Notes: generated by a model not told the origin, from the sequence alone. Numbered from the stretch's first letter, positions 1 through 7,115 are shown. The stretch: DNA of 8,464 nt from Pseudomonadota bacterium (GCA_027622495.1 JAQBYL010000166.1:1-8464); one strand, 5' to 3'. Made by a program: numbers and translations.

Positions 1-1
1 C

Positions 2-1150
2 ATGAACATCGAAAGCCGTCTGATCAACCTGATCGGCGACACAGGCAAAAAACTTCACACAGCCCGATCGCGCAACGATCAGGTCGCGACCGACGTAAAA
101 CTTTATCTGCGTGATGAAATCGATGATCTGCTGGCTCTCGGTCAGGCGCTGCACAACGCAATTCTTGATCTCGCCGAGCAGCACACCGACACGATCATGC
201 CCGGTTTCACACACCTGCAGGCAGCACAGCCCATCACCTTTGGTCATCACCTGCTGGCCTGGTCCGAAATGTTCGAGCGCGATCTGGACCGCCTGAGTGA
301 TTGCCGCCGGCGCATGAATGTTCTGCCGCTTGGCAGCGCAGCCCTTGCAGGCACAACTTTTCCCATCGATCGAGCTTTCGTCGCTGAAAAACTTGGCTTC
401 GATCGGGTTTCAGAAAACTCCATAGACAGTGTGAGCGACCGTGATTTTGCCATCGAATTCTGTTCGGTCGCCGCCATGACACTCAACCATATGTCACGCT
501 GGTGTGAAGAAATCGTGCTCTGGGCCTCGCAGGCCTTCGGCTTTGTTGAGCTCCCCGATCGTTTCTGTACCGGCTCATCGATCATGCCGCAAAAGAAAAA
601 TCCCGATGTGCCGGAGCTGGTGCGCGGCAAATCCGCCAGGGTAGCAGGCCATCTGATGGGGTTGCTGATGCTCATGAAGAGCCAGCCACTGGCTTATAAC
701 AAGGACAATCAGGAAGACAAAGAGCCGCTGTTCGATACCATCGACACATTGCGTAACTGCATCGTCGCCTTGACGGGTCTGATTCCCAACATCGAAGCCC
801 GCAAAGACAATATGTACGCCGCAACCAACGACGGCTACACCACCGCAACCGATCTGGCTGACTATCTTGTCCGCGCTGGAGTGGCGTTCCGTGATGCTCA
901 CGAAATGGTAGGTCGAACCGTGGCCTATGCGATCGACAGCAACAAGCGTTTGCATGAGCTTGGTTTTGACGAGTTACAGAAACTCTGCAACGGTCAATTA
1001 CAACAGGACGTCTACCACGTGCTGACCCTTGAGGGGTCGGTGGCCGCTCGCTCGCACCACGGTGGTACTGCGCCGGATCAGGTGCGCGCCGCGGTCAAAC
1101 GGGCACGATGGCGGTTATCTGCGAGTCAGTTGTCCGGACAACCGTCCTGA
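2..1150 (+). CDS. argH: Argininosuccinate lyase, 5'-truncated by the window edge
   Basis: Cytoplasmic enzyme of the fumarase/aspartase superfamily. It splits argininosuccinate into arginine and fumarate, the last step of arginine synthesis, and works as a homotetramer. Visible residues, counted from the first in-window Met: HTARSRNDQ at 19-27 (substrate binding), MPGFTHLQ at 66-73 with the conserved His at 71, and the superfamily signature GSSIMPQKKNP from 191, whose flexible loop carries the catalytic serine. LAYNKDNQEDKE follows. The 382 residues seen match the family from about residue 80 of the usual 455-465. The Met at position 2 is therefore internal, and roughly 80 N-terminal residues lie outside the window. 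The C-terminus is complete. The gene is followed by a likely terminator, so it probably ends its own transcription unit. Identification is very secure; only the true start is unknown. Confidence 0.97.
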   Translation: MNIESRLINLIGDTGKKLHTARSRNDQVATDVKLYLRDEIDDLLALGQALHNAILDLAEQHTDTIMPGFTHLQAAQPITFGHHLLAWSEMFERDLDRLSDCRRRMNVLPLGSAALAGTTFPIDRAFVAEKLGFDRVSENSIDSVSDRDFAIEFCSVAAMTLNHMSRWCEEIVLWASQAFGFVELPDRFCTGSSIMPQKKNPDVPELVRGKSARVAGHLMGLLMLMKSQPLAYNKDNQEDKEPLFDTIDTLRNCIVALTGLIPNIEARKDNMYAATNDGYTTATDLADYLVRAGVAFRDAHEMVGRTVAYAIDSNKRLHELGFDELQKLCNGQLQQDVYHVLTLEGSVAARSHHGGTAPDQVRAAVKRARWRLSASQLSGQPS

Positions 1151-1174
1151 GAACCGACGGTGGCGCCGTTCACC

Positions 1175-1202
1175 CTGACAGCGCAAGGCGCATGTGTATA
1201 CT
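1175..1202 (+). promoter_or_regulatory. Predicted sigma-70-type promoter for the lptM-lysA operon
   Basis: CTGACA (1175-1180, 5 of 6 to TTGACA) lies 16 bases before TATACT (1197-1202, 5 of 6 to TATAAT). Transcription would start near 1208-1210, giving a leader of about 32 bases before the lipoprotein start at 1241. That is too short for a lysine riboswitch, so no L-box control is visible. The -10 sits in the loop and right arm of the argH terminator hairpin. The assignment rests on consensus match and position only. Confidence 0.6.
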
Positions 1203-1215
1203 TGCGCGTTTTTTT
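1181..1215 (+). terminator. Likely intrinsic terminator of argH
   Basis: GCGCAAG (1181-1187) pairs exactly with CTTGCGC (1201-1207) across a 13-base loop. One G and then seven T (1209-1215) follow. It starts 30 bases after the argH stop and has the shape of a Rho-independent terminator, although the stem is short and the loop large. It overlaps the promoter assigned to the next operon. A transcript starting at that promoter would lack the hairpin and escape it. Confidence 0.6.
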
Positions 1216-1240
1216 AGCGAACACACGCAACGAGGTTTTC

Positions 1241-1384
1241 ATGCGCTGGCTGCTCTTAATCGCTCTGATCAGTCTGGTTGTCACCTGTGGGCAGAAGGGT
1301 CCGCTCACCCTGCCTGACAAATCGCTGGTAAGCCTCGTTTCTGATCGCTCATCGCAGCATGCGGATGATCACCATGGCCGTTGA
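1241..1384 (+). CDS. lptM: Small LptM/YifL-type outer-membrane lipoprotein
   Basis: A 47-residue protein: an N-terminus with Arg2, a hydrophobic stretch (residues 3-14), then a Cys at 16 followed by GQKGPLTLP (17-25). The CG-x-KGPL-x-x-P block after the lipidated Cys is the hallmark of the LptM (YifL, LppL) family. In E. coli, LptM associates with the LptD/BamA machinery and promotes LptD maturation. The start at 1241 is supported by CGAGG at 1231-1235, five bases upstream, and gives a proper signal peptide. An upstream in-frame ATG at 1160 would cross the terminator and promoter. Position directly before lysA-dapF matches the family's usual setting. Two oddities: the residue before the lipidated Cys is Thr rather than Gly, Ala or Ser, and the tail after the conserved block is only about 22 residues, ending HADDHHGR. 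Its 3' end overlaps the lysA start. Confidence 0.82.
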   Translation: MRWLLLIALISLVVTCGQKGPLTLPDKSLVSLVSDRSSQHADDHHGR

Positions 1385-2633
1385 CGCTTTCGTGAGAATT
1401 AACGGCGAACTGCACGCCGAAGGTGTGCGCTTGACCGAGATTGCTGAGGCGGTGGGTACGCCGGTATTCGTGTATTCGCGAAATCATTTCGTTGACCGCT
1501 ACCAGCAGATGGAGCAAGCGCTTAACGGTCTCGATCACCGCATCTGCTATGCCGTTAAAGCCAACTCCAATCTTGGCGTTTTGCGCTGTTTTCAGGAGCT
1601 CGGTGCCGGCTTCGACATCGTCTCGGGCGGCGAACTGCAACGGGTGCTGGCAGCCGGTGGTGCCGCAGAAAATGTGGTGTTCTCCGGTGTCGGCAAAAGT
1701 GAGGCAGACATCGACTTCGCCTTGAAGCTTGGCGTCGGCTGCTTCAACGTCGAAAGTGCCTCCGAACTTGAGCGCCTGATCCGGCGGGCCCGGCTTTTAG
1801 GCGTGGTGGCAGCGGTTTCGCTGCGCGTCAACCCGAATGTAGATCCGGGCACTCACCCGTACATTTCTACCGGTCTCAAGCAGAACAAGTTCGGGATACC
1901 AGCGGCTGCCGCAAGGCAAGTGTACCGGCGGGCTGCAAACGCTCCGGAACTTCGCATTGTCGGTGTGGACTGCCATATCGGCAGTCAGATCAGCCGCATG
2001 GAACCCTACCTTGACGCACTGGACCGGTTGCTCGAACTCATTGACGATCTGAACGAAGACGGCATCGAGATCGAGCACATCGATCTGGGCGGCGGCATGG
2101 GGGTTACCTATACCGACGAAACCCCCTTTAACATGGCCGCTTATGGCGCCGCACTTTCGCGCCGGTTAGGCAATCGGCACGAAACAGTGGTGCTCGAACC
2201 TGGCCGTTTTCTAGTGGCCAACGGTGGTATTCTTCTGACCCGTGTGGAGTATCTGAAGCCCGGTTTTGACGCAAGCTACCTCAACTTTGCCATCGTAGAT
2301 GCGGCCATGAATGATCTGATCAGACCAGCCCTTTATCAGGCCCAACACCCGGTGCAGAGCGTGCTCGAGTCGCAGGCTGAGGTGCAGCTATGGGACATTG
2401 TCGGTCCGGTGTGCGAGTCCGGTGACTTTCTCGCCAAGGAACGAAGCCTTGCACTCGAAGAAAATGCCCTGCTCGCGATTGGTGCCGCGGGCGCATACGG
2501 CATGGTGCAGAGTTCCAACTACAACAGTCGAGGCCGTGCTGCTGAGGTACTCGTGGATGGTAAGTCGTTTACGGTCGTACGTGTCCGCGAAACCGTCCGC
2601 GATCAGCTGCGCCTGGAACTCCCGCGAGAGTAG
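1374..2633 (+). CDS. lysA: Diaminopimelate decarboxylase
   Basis: PLP enzyme (fold type III, alanine racemase-like barrel plus C-terminal beta domain) that decarboxylates meso-diaminopimelate to L-lysine in the cytoplasm. It has 419 residues from this start, normal for the family. Visible sites: CYAVKANSN with the PLP lysine at 62, HIGSQ at 201-205, the phosphate-binding GGG at 239-241, EPGR at 275-278, and GPVCESGDF with the active-site Cys at 347 donated across the dimer. GAYG (373-376) and SSNYNSRGR (380-388) complete the C-terminal site. I chose ATG 1374 because MAVDAF...NGEL aligns with the usual start of Pseudomonas-type LysA. In-frame ATGs at 1359 and 1365 are possible, and ribosome-binding sequence is weak for all three (GCGGA at 1361-1365 suits 1374). 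The gene overlaps the lipoprotein gene by 11 bases, suggesting coupling. The product is certain; the exact start is not. Confidence 0.96.
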   Translation: MAVDAFVRINGELHAEGVRLTEIAEAVGTPVFVYSRNHFVDRYQQMEQALNGLDHRICYAVKANSNLGVLRCFQELGAGFDIVSGGELQRVLAAGGAAENVVFSGVGKSEADIDFALKLGVGCFNVESASELERLIRRARLLGVVAAVSLRVNPNVDPGTHPYISTGLKQNKFGIPAAAARQVYRRAANAPELRIVGVDCHIGSQISRMEPYLDALDRLLELIDDLNEDGIEIEHIDLGGGMGVTYTDETPFNMAAYGAALSRRLGNRHETVVLEPGRFLVANGGILLTRVEYLKPGFDASYLNFAIVDAAMNDLIRPALYQAQHPVQSVLESQAEVQLWDIVGPVCESGDFLAKERSLALEENALLAIGAAGAYGMVQSSNYNSRGRAAEVLVDGKSFTVVRVRETVRDQLRLELPRE

Positions 2634-2638
2634 CGCTG

Positions 2639-3484
2639 ATGCAGCTCAAGTTCGCCAAAATGCACGGTCTGGGCAACGATTTCATGGTGATCGACGCGCT
2701 TACACAGGATGTGACTCTGGGCGAGCAGCAGATCAGAGCGTGGGCTGATCGCCGAACCGGTATCGGCTTTGATCAGCTGCTGCTGGTGGATGCACCTACC
2801 GATCCCGATGTGGATTTCTGGTACCGCATATACAACGCTGATGGCACTACCGCAGAACAGTGCGGCAACGGTGCTCGATGCGTGGCCCGGTTTGTGCAGG
2901 ATCAACAGCTGAGCGCCAAAAACACACTCCGCTTTCAAACCAGCACGGGGGTAATCAGCACAACCCTCAAAGGCGACAACGTTGAAGTCAACATGGGCGT
3001 GCCTTCGACTACCCCGTCGGATGTACCCTTTCTGACCGATACAGCGAGTCTTAGTTATCTGGTGTGCAGCTCAACAGGAGAGCATCTCATTACCCCTGTA
3101 TCTGTGGGCAACCCGCACGGCGTCCTTTTTGTTGATGATGTGGCAACCACCGATGTCGTCACCATCGGCAGCTCTCTGACCCGGCACGAAGTTTTTCCCG
3201 AAGGGGCGAACATCGGCTTCTGCAGAGTTGTCGATCGGGGTTTTATCCGCCTGCGGGTATTCGAGCGCGGCGTTGGCGAAACCCGTGCATGTGGTACAGG
3301 CGCCTGCGCCGCGGCGATTGCCTGCGTTCTGCATGGTCACACTGAAAATAAGGTTAAGGTATCGTTGCCCGGCGGTAAGGTCAGAATTACCTGGGACGGA
3401 CCCGGTAAGCCAGTCATCCTGAGTGGTCCGGCAACTATGGTGTACTCCGGGCTGATCGAATGCCCACAACAGGAACCTCGATGA
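2639..3484 (+). CDS. dapF: Diaminopimelate epimerase
   Basis: PLP-independent racemase that converts LL-diaminopimelate to meso-diaminopimelate, the substrate of LysA and a peptidoglycan building block. It has 281 residues (E. coli 274) in two pseudo-symmetric halves, each giving one catalytic cysteine. These are Cys75 in EQCGNGARC and Cys218 in TRACGTGACA. GNDF (12-15), GIGFDQLL (41-48) and GNPHGV (157-162) are further family blocks lining the substrate site. The start follows the lysA stop by 5 bases, with GAGAG (2626-2630) inside lysA as a plausible ribosome-binding site 8 bases upstream. The stop overlaps the next start as ATGA. Nothing is missing from the active site. Confidence 0.97.
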   Translation: MQLKFAKMHGLGNDFMVIDALTQDVTLGEQQIRAWADRRTGIGFDQLLLVDAPTDPDVDFWYRIYNADGTTAEQCGNGARCVARFVQDQQLSAKNTLRFQTSTGVISTTLKGDNVEVNMGVPSTTPSDVPFLTDTASLSYLVCSSTGEHLITPVSVGNPHGVLFVDDVATTDVVTIGSSLTRHEVFPEGANIGFCRVVDRGFIRLRVFERGVGETRACGTGACAAAIACVLHGHTENKVKVSLPGGKVRITWDGPGKPVILSGPATMVYSGLIECPQQEPR

Positions 3485-4149
3485 AGATCGTTGAAAAATC
3501 GAGTCTGGTAGATCAGCAGGTCATCGACTATCTGCGGTCCCATCCGGATTTCTTCAAGTCTCATAAATCGCTGCTGTCGGAGCTCAATCTGAACCACGAT
3601 AGCGGCAACGCGGTATCGTTGATTGAGCGTCAGGTAGCGGTTCTGCGTGAACGCAATATTCAGACTCGACGCCGCATGAACGATCTTCTGCACGCCGCAC
3701 GGTTGAACGACGACCTGTTCAGTAAAACCCGCTCGCTTACCCTTGCCCTGCTCGACGTGGAGGAGTGGCATGACCTGAATGAAGTACTGGCCACTAACAT
3801 GCTGGTGGACTTTGATGCCGACTTTGTCTGCTGCCACGTGCACTATTCCGGTCTGGTCCTGGACCACCTGATGAGTCATGCCGGTGAAATGCCGCATGAA
3901 CGTTTTGTTACCGGCAGCGTTCCGGTCTGCACTACCTTGCGGGCTGATGAGCTGGCCAGACTGTTCCCGGTACAGAGCCACGAAGGCAGCGGAAGCGCGG
4001 TTCTTCTGCCACTGCGCTTTACCGAAACCGAAGGTTGCCTGGCGGTGGGAAGCCGGGACCCGCAGCATTTCACCTCGGATATGGACACGCTGTTCGTTAA
4101 CTATATCGCCGATGTGCTGAGCCGTGTGATCGACCGACTATCGCAGTGA
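3481..4149 (+). CDS. DUF484 family protein (YigA-like, GAF-related domain)
   Basis: A 222-residue cytoplasmic protein of the DUF484 family, whose biochemical role is not established as far as I know. Recognisable parts: an N-terminal helical segment with VIDYLRSHPDFF (14-25) and AVSLIERQVAVLRERN (44-59), which are the family's strongest blocks. A charged, probably coiled-coil helix covers about 44-80, then a GAF-like alpha/beta domain covers about 85-218. No signal peptide or membrane segment is seen. The start at 3481 is preferred over an in-frame ATG at 3460 because AGGA (3471-3474) lies six bases upstream and the start overlaps the dapF stop as ATGA. The conserved place between dapF and xerC suggests a link with cell-wall precursor supply or chromosome segregation, but that is only inference from position. 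Confidence 0.9.
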   Translation: MKIVEKSSLVDQQVIDYLRSHPDFFKSHKSLLSELNLNHDSGNAVSLIERQVAVLRERNIQTRRRMNDLLHAARLNDDLFSKTRSLTLALLDVEEWHDLNEVLATNMLVDFDADFVCCHVHYSGLVLDHLMSHAGEMPHERFVTGSVPVCTTLRADELARLFPVQSHEGSGSAVLLPLRFTETEGCLAVGSRDPQHFTSDMDTLFVNYIADVLSRVIDRLSQ

Positions 4150-5024
4150 CTGATCCGGATCTCGCAACCTACCTCGACTATCTTCGTTTCGAAAAACGCT
4201 ACTCACCGCATACGCTCACTGCCTACGAACGCGATCTGACGCGTTTTCGCAAACACTACACCAACGCTCTGACCGACTGTCGTGCGCACCATGTTTCGAG
4301 CTGGATCGCCCATCTGCACGGCAACGGGCTTTCACCGCGAAGCGTCGGTCGTGCCCTGTCGAGCGTGCGCAGCTTTTTCAACTATCTGCTCAAAAAACGC
4401 GCAGTCAAACAGAATCCGGCGGCGATCAGCAAAGCGCCCAAACACCGTGCCCGTCTGCCCGGAGTAATCGATGCGGATCAGGCGGCCAAACTCTTCGACT
4501 TTGAAGCGAAAACACCAATCGAAAAACGCGACAAGGCAATCGCCGAGCTGTTCTATTCGAGCGGCTTGCGGCTGTCTGAGCTGACGGGCATCAACCTTTC
4601 GGACCTGGATCTGGCTTCCGGGTTCGTGACGGTGCTGGGCAAGAGTTCTAAAACCCGCCAGGTGCCAATCGGCAGACACTGTGTGAAAGCCCTGACCTTG
4701 TGGCTGGATCTGCGTCCGCCGGCAGAACCTTCCGACCCTTTGTTCACCGGGCGCGGCAACGCACGCATCAGCAGGCGCTGCGTTCAACAACGTTTGAAGC
4801 AACTGGCTGTTCGTCAGCTTGGATCCAACACCTTGCATCCGCACATGCTGCGGCACAGTTTTGCCAGCCATCTGCTGGAATCAAGTGGTGATCTGCGTGC
4901 AGTCCAGGAAATGCTCGGTCACAGCGATATATCGACGACTCAGATTTACACCCACCTGGACTTTCAACACCTGGCGCGCGTCTATGATGCCGCTCATCCG
5001 CGGGCGGGGGAAAGCAAAGACTGA
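4146..5024 (+). CDS. xerC: Tyrosine recombinase XerC
   Basis: Site-specific recombinase that works with XerD (assumed to be encoded elsewhere) at the chromosomal dif site to resolve chromosome dimers, normally coordinated by FtsK at the septum. It has 292 residues (E. coli 298). The N-terminal SAM-like core-binding domain spans about 5-90 and the catalytic domain about 105-285. The full active site is visible: Arg142 (GLRLSEL), Lys166 (VLGKSSKTR), His233 and Arg236 (PHMLRHSFA), His259 (MLGHSD) and the nucleophile Tyr268 (TQIYTHLDF). The C-terminal DFQHLARVYDAAHPRA is typical of XerC and, with the dapF-DUF484 context, separates it from XerD and from phage integrases. The start is GTG, overlapping the previous stop as GTGA. 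No ribosome-binding site is evident, so translation probably depends on coupling. Confidence 0.96.
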   Translation: MTDPDLATYLDYLRFEKRYSPHTLTAYERDLTRFRKHYTNALTDCRAHHVSSWIAHLHGNGLSPRSVGRALSSVRSFFNYLLKKRAVKQNPAAISKAPKHRARLPGVIDADQAAKLFDFEAKTPIEKRDKAIAELFYSSGLRLSELTGINLSDLDLASGFVTVLGKSSKTRQVPIGRHCVKALTLWLDLRPPAEPSDPLFTGRGNARISRRCVQQRLKQLAVRQLGSNTLHPHMLRHSFASHLLESSGDLRAVQEMLGHSDISTTQIYTHLDFQHLARVYDAAHPRAGESKD

Positions 5025-5731
5025 TGCCTCGCCTTAAGCTCATTACCTTTGATCTGGACAACACTCTGTGGGACGTTCGACTGGTTATAGGTAGGGCCGA
5101 GAAGACCATGCGGAACTGGCTCGCCGAACACGCGCCTTTGATGTCGACCGCGTATCAGGATGGAACCGTTGATCGGGCACGCAACGCACTCCTGCGCGAG
5201 AAGCCAGACATCGTCCATGATCTGTCGCAGTTTCGTCACCAGGTTCTGTTTCGTGCGTTGCAGCAATGCGGCTATGCGGAGGACATCGCGCAACAACATG
5301 CCGATACGGCGTTCGAGATCTTCTATCGTGCACGCAACGACGTCGTTTACTTCGAGGGGGCGTTAGAAACGCTGGCCCACCTGTCGCAGGAATATGTTCT
5401 CGGCGCTTTAACCAATGGCAACGCCGATATCCAGATGCTCGGGCTGCAGGATGTGTTTTCATTTCACTTTTCATCGGCAAGTGTGGGGATCGGTAAACCA
5501 GCCCCCGACATGTTCCACGCGGCGCTTGAACACAGCGGTGTGGCCCCTAGTGACGCGGTGCACGTCGGTGACAGCCTCACGGACGACATCCACGGTGCAA
5601 GCCAGGTTGGCATGCACAGCATCTGGTTCAATCCGGGGCGATCGATGCGCGACGCAACCATTGCGCCCAGTGCGGAGATCTATTTGTTGACCGATCTTCC
5701 GGCTGTGATCGAGGCGATCAACGGCCGTTAG
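5024..5731 (+). CDS. HAD-superfamily hydrolase, YigB-like phosphatase
   Basis: A 235-residue HAD-IA phosphatase. Motif I is FDLDNTLWD with nucleophile Asp10 and acid/base Asp12. Motif II is LTNGN with Thr130. Motif III is Lys158 in GIGKPAPDMF. Motif IV is HVGDSLTDD with Asp183 and Asp187/188 for Mg2+. The helical cap lies between motifs I and II (about 18-110). Placement directly after xerC and the wording of its motifs match E. coli YigB, which acts on FMN and on a phosphorylated riboflavin precursor (5-amino-6-(5-phospho-D-ribitylamino)uracil). HAD substrate specificity is hard to read from sequence, so riboflavin-pathway phosphatase is a good guess and not a firm call. The ATG overlaps the xerC stop (TGATG), behind a purine-rich GGGGGAAAG. 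The 3' end overlaps thrC on the other strand by 14 bases. Confidence 0.9.
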   Translation: MPRLKLITFDLDNTLWDVRLVIGRAEKTMRNWLAEHAPLMSTAYQDGTVDRARNALLREKPDIVHDLSQFRHQVLFRALQQCGYAEDIAQQHADTAFEIFYRARNDVVYFEGALETLAHLSQEYVLGALTNGNADIQMLGLQDVFSFHFSSASVGIGKPAPDMFHAALEHSGVAPSDAVHVGDSLTDDIHGASQVGMHSIWFNPGRSMRDATIAPSAEIYLLTDLPAVIEAINGR

Positions 5732-7088
5732 TACGGATCTGCTCCTTGATCACTTCAACATCGGCTGGAATAACAACTTTGCGCGCAGGAAGATTTTTAA
5801 GCCGCTCTAAAGACGGGTGTCGAGCAACACCTTCACCAGCCACCTGATCCACAGATTCAGGAAATTTTGCCGGATGAGCGGTCGCGATACAGAACAGATC
5901 AACCCCGTTTGAAGCCTCGCTGAAACGCTGCGCCGCAACCAGACCCACCGCCGTGTGTGGATCTGCCAGATAACCGTATTGTTCGTAGACTTCGCGGATT
6001 CCTGCCAGCGTGTCGCGGGTGTTGACGGCCGTAGAGAGAAAGGTGTCGGCGGATGGGAGCACACTCACACTGGCGCGACCAGTGCTCATAAAGTCATTCA
6101 TGAATGTTTTCAACGCACTGCTGTCGCCGTCGAGGTGATAGTAAAGATAACGCTCGAAATTGCTCGCAACCTGAATGTCCATGGCGGGCGAAATGGTGTA
6201 GTGCACCTCGCCGCGTTGATATACACCGGTCCGGAAAAACTCACTCAGAATATCGTTTTCGTTGGTGGCGAGGATCAGGTGTTTGATGGGCAAGCCCATC
6301 CGTTTTGCGACATACCCTGCAAAAACGTTGCCAAAGTTACCCGTCGGTACACAGAAGCTGGCCTGATCAGATGCTCTCAGACTGGCGTAGGCATAGTAAA
6401 CAATCTGTGCGAGCACGCGGGCCCAATTCACTGAATTAACTGCCCCTAACGAGTAGCTCTTTTTGAAATCAAGATCGCCGAATATCGTTTTCATCAGCGT
6501 CTGGCAGTCGTCGAAACTGCCTTCGACGGCAAGGCAGTGCACGTTGGTGTCTTCAACAGTGGTCATCTGCAGTTCCTGCAACGGGCTCACTCGACCATTC
6601 GGATACAGAATGAAAATATCAACGTCCTTAAGACCGCGGACACCGGCGATGGCAGCACTGCCGGTATCGCCGCTGGTAGCACCCAGTATGTTCAGATGTT
6701 CGCCCCGCTCGGTGAGCACATGCTGGAACAACCGCCCCAGCAGCTGTAGCGCAACATCTTTGAACGCAAGTGTCGGGCCGTGGAAAAGTTCGAGCACCTT
6801 GAGGTCGCCCAGCGTTCTGATCTTCACTACATCGTCGGTGTCGAAGTTGGCATAAGCTTCTTCGATCAGGGTGCTTAGAATCTCGGGTTCGATGTCGGTC
6901 GCATACAGGCCGACAATCTCTTTCGCCAGATCTACAAAGGATAGATTGCGCAGGTCTAAAAGCCGATCCGAGACATCCGGTATATCAACCGGGATCAGCA
7001 GCCCGCCATCCGGAGCAAGACCGGTAATGACGGCATCTTTGAACGGCACAGGCTGCATGCCCCCGCGGGTGCTCTGATAAAGCATCAT
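5718..7088 (-). CDS. thrC: Threonine synthase
   Basis: PLP enzyme (fold type II) that converts O-phospho-L-homoserine to threonine and phosphate, the last step of threonine synthesis. It has 456 residues, in the range of the longer Pseudomonas/yeast-type ThrC (E. coli 428). Visible parts: the N-terminal STRGG (6-10) and APDGGL (25-30), HGPTLAFKD with the PLP lysine at 110, GATSGDTGSAA (136-146), VPTGNFGN (247-254, PLP phosphate binding), SPAMDIQVASNFER (300-313), DPHTAVG (376-382) and TAHPAKFPE (403-411). The start could be ATG 7088 or the adjoining ATG 7085, which better fits the family's M-x-Y-x-STRG start. Ribosome-binding sequence is weak. It stands alone rather than in a thrABC operon. 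Its own promoter leaves only about a 20-base leader, so there is no room for a thr leader-peptide attenuator. Confidence 0.97.
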   Translation of the reverse strand: MMLYQSTRGGMQPVPFKDAVITGLAPDGGLLIPVDIPDVSDRLLDLRNLSFVDLAKEIVGLYATDIEPEILSTLIEEAYANFDTDDVVKIRTLGDLKVLELFHGPTLAFKDVALQLLGRLFQHVLTERGEHLNILGATSGDTGSAAIAGVRGLKDVDIFILYPNGRVSPLQELQMTTVEDTNVHCLAVEGSFDDCQTLMKTIFGDLDFKKSYSLGAVNSVNWARVLAQIVYYAYASLRASDQASFCVPTGNFGNVFAGYVAKRMGLPIKHLILATNENDILSEFFRTGVYQRGEVHYTISPAMDIQVASNFERYLYYHLDGDSSALKTFMNDFMSTGRASVSVLPSADTFLSTAVNTRDTLAGIREVYEQYGYLADPHTAVGLVAAQRFSEASNGVDLFCIATAHPAKFPESVDQVAGEGVARHPSLERLKNLPARKVVIPADVEVIKEQIRTNGR

Positions 7089-7115
7089 CTTACGTCTTAG
7101 GGTAAAAAGGCCACC

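Noticed and set aside
1184..1210. A dif-like string (GCGCAT then TGTATA) near xerC
   Set aside because: The left-arm match is out of register with the central TGTATA, and the right arm does not resemble the XerD half-site. dif normally lies in the terminus region, and this sequence is better explained as terminator plus promoter.
1160..1240. Upstream ATG extending the lipoprotein to 74 residues
   Set aside because: The extension would run through the hairpin, promoter and ribosome-binding site, and would put 27 residues in front of a good signal peptide.
1203..1240. Possible lysine riboswitch upstream of lysA
   Set aside because: The predicted leader is about 32 bases, far shorter than an L-box aptamer, and no further untranslated space exists before lysA.
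3460..3480. Earlier in-frame ATG for the DUF484 gene
   Set aside because: ATG 3481 has AGGA six bases upstream, overlaps the dapF stop as ATGA, and gives the usual family N-terminus.
3337..4068. Long minus-strand open frame of 243 codons opposite dapF and the DUF484 gene
   Set aside because: It is a shadow of two well-identified genes, spans their junction, and shows no recognisable domain or start signal.
4332..4871. Minus-strand open frame of 179 codons opposite xerC
   Set aside because: It lies wholly within xerC, whose active-site residues are all encoded here. No independent evidence for a gene.
5955..6434. Plus-strand open frame of 159 codons opposite thrC
   Set aside because: thrC is intact on the other strand with all family motifs here. 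The antisense translation has no recognisable motif.
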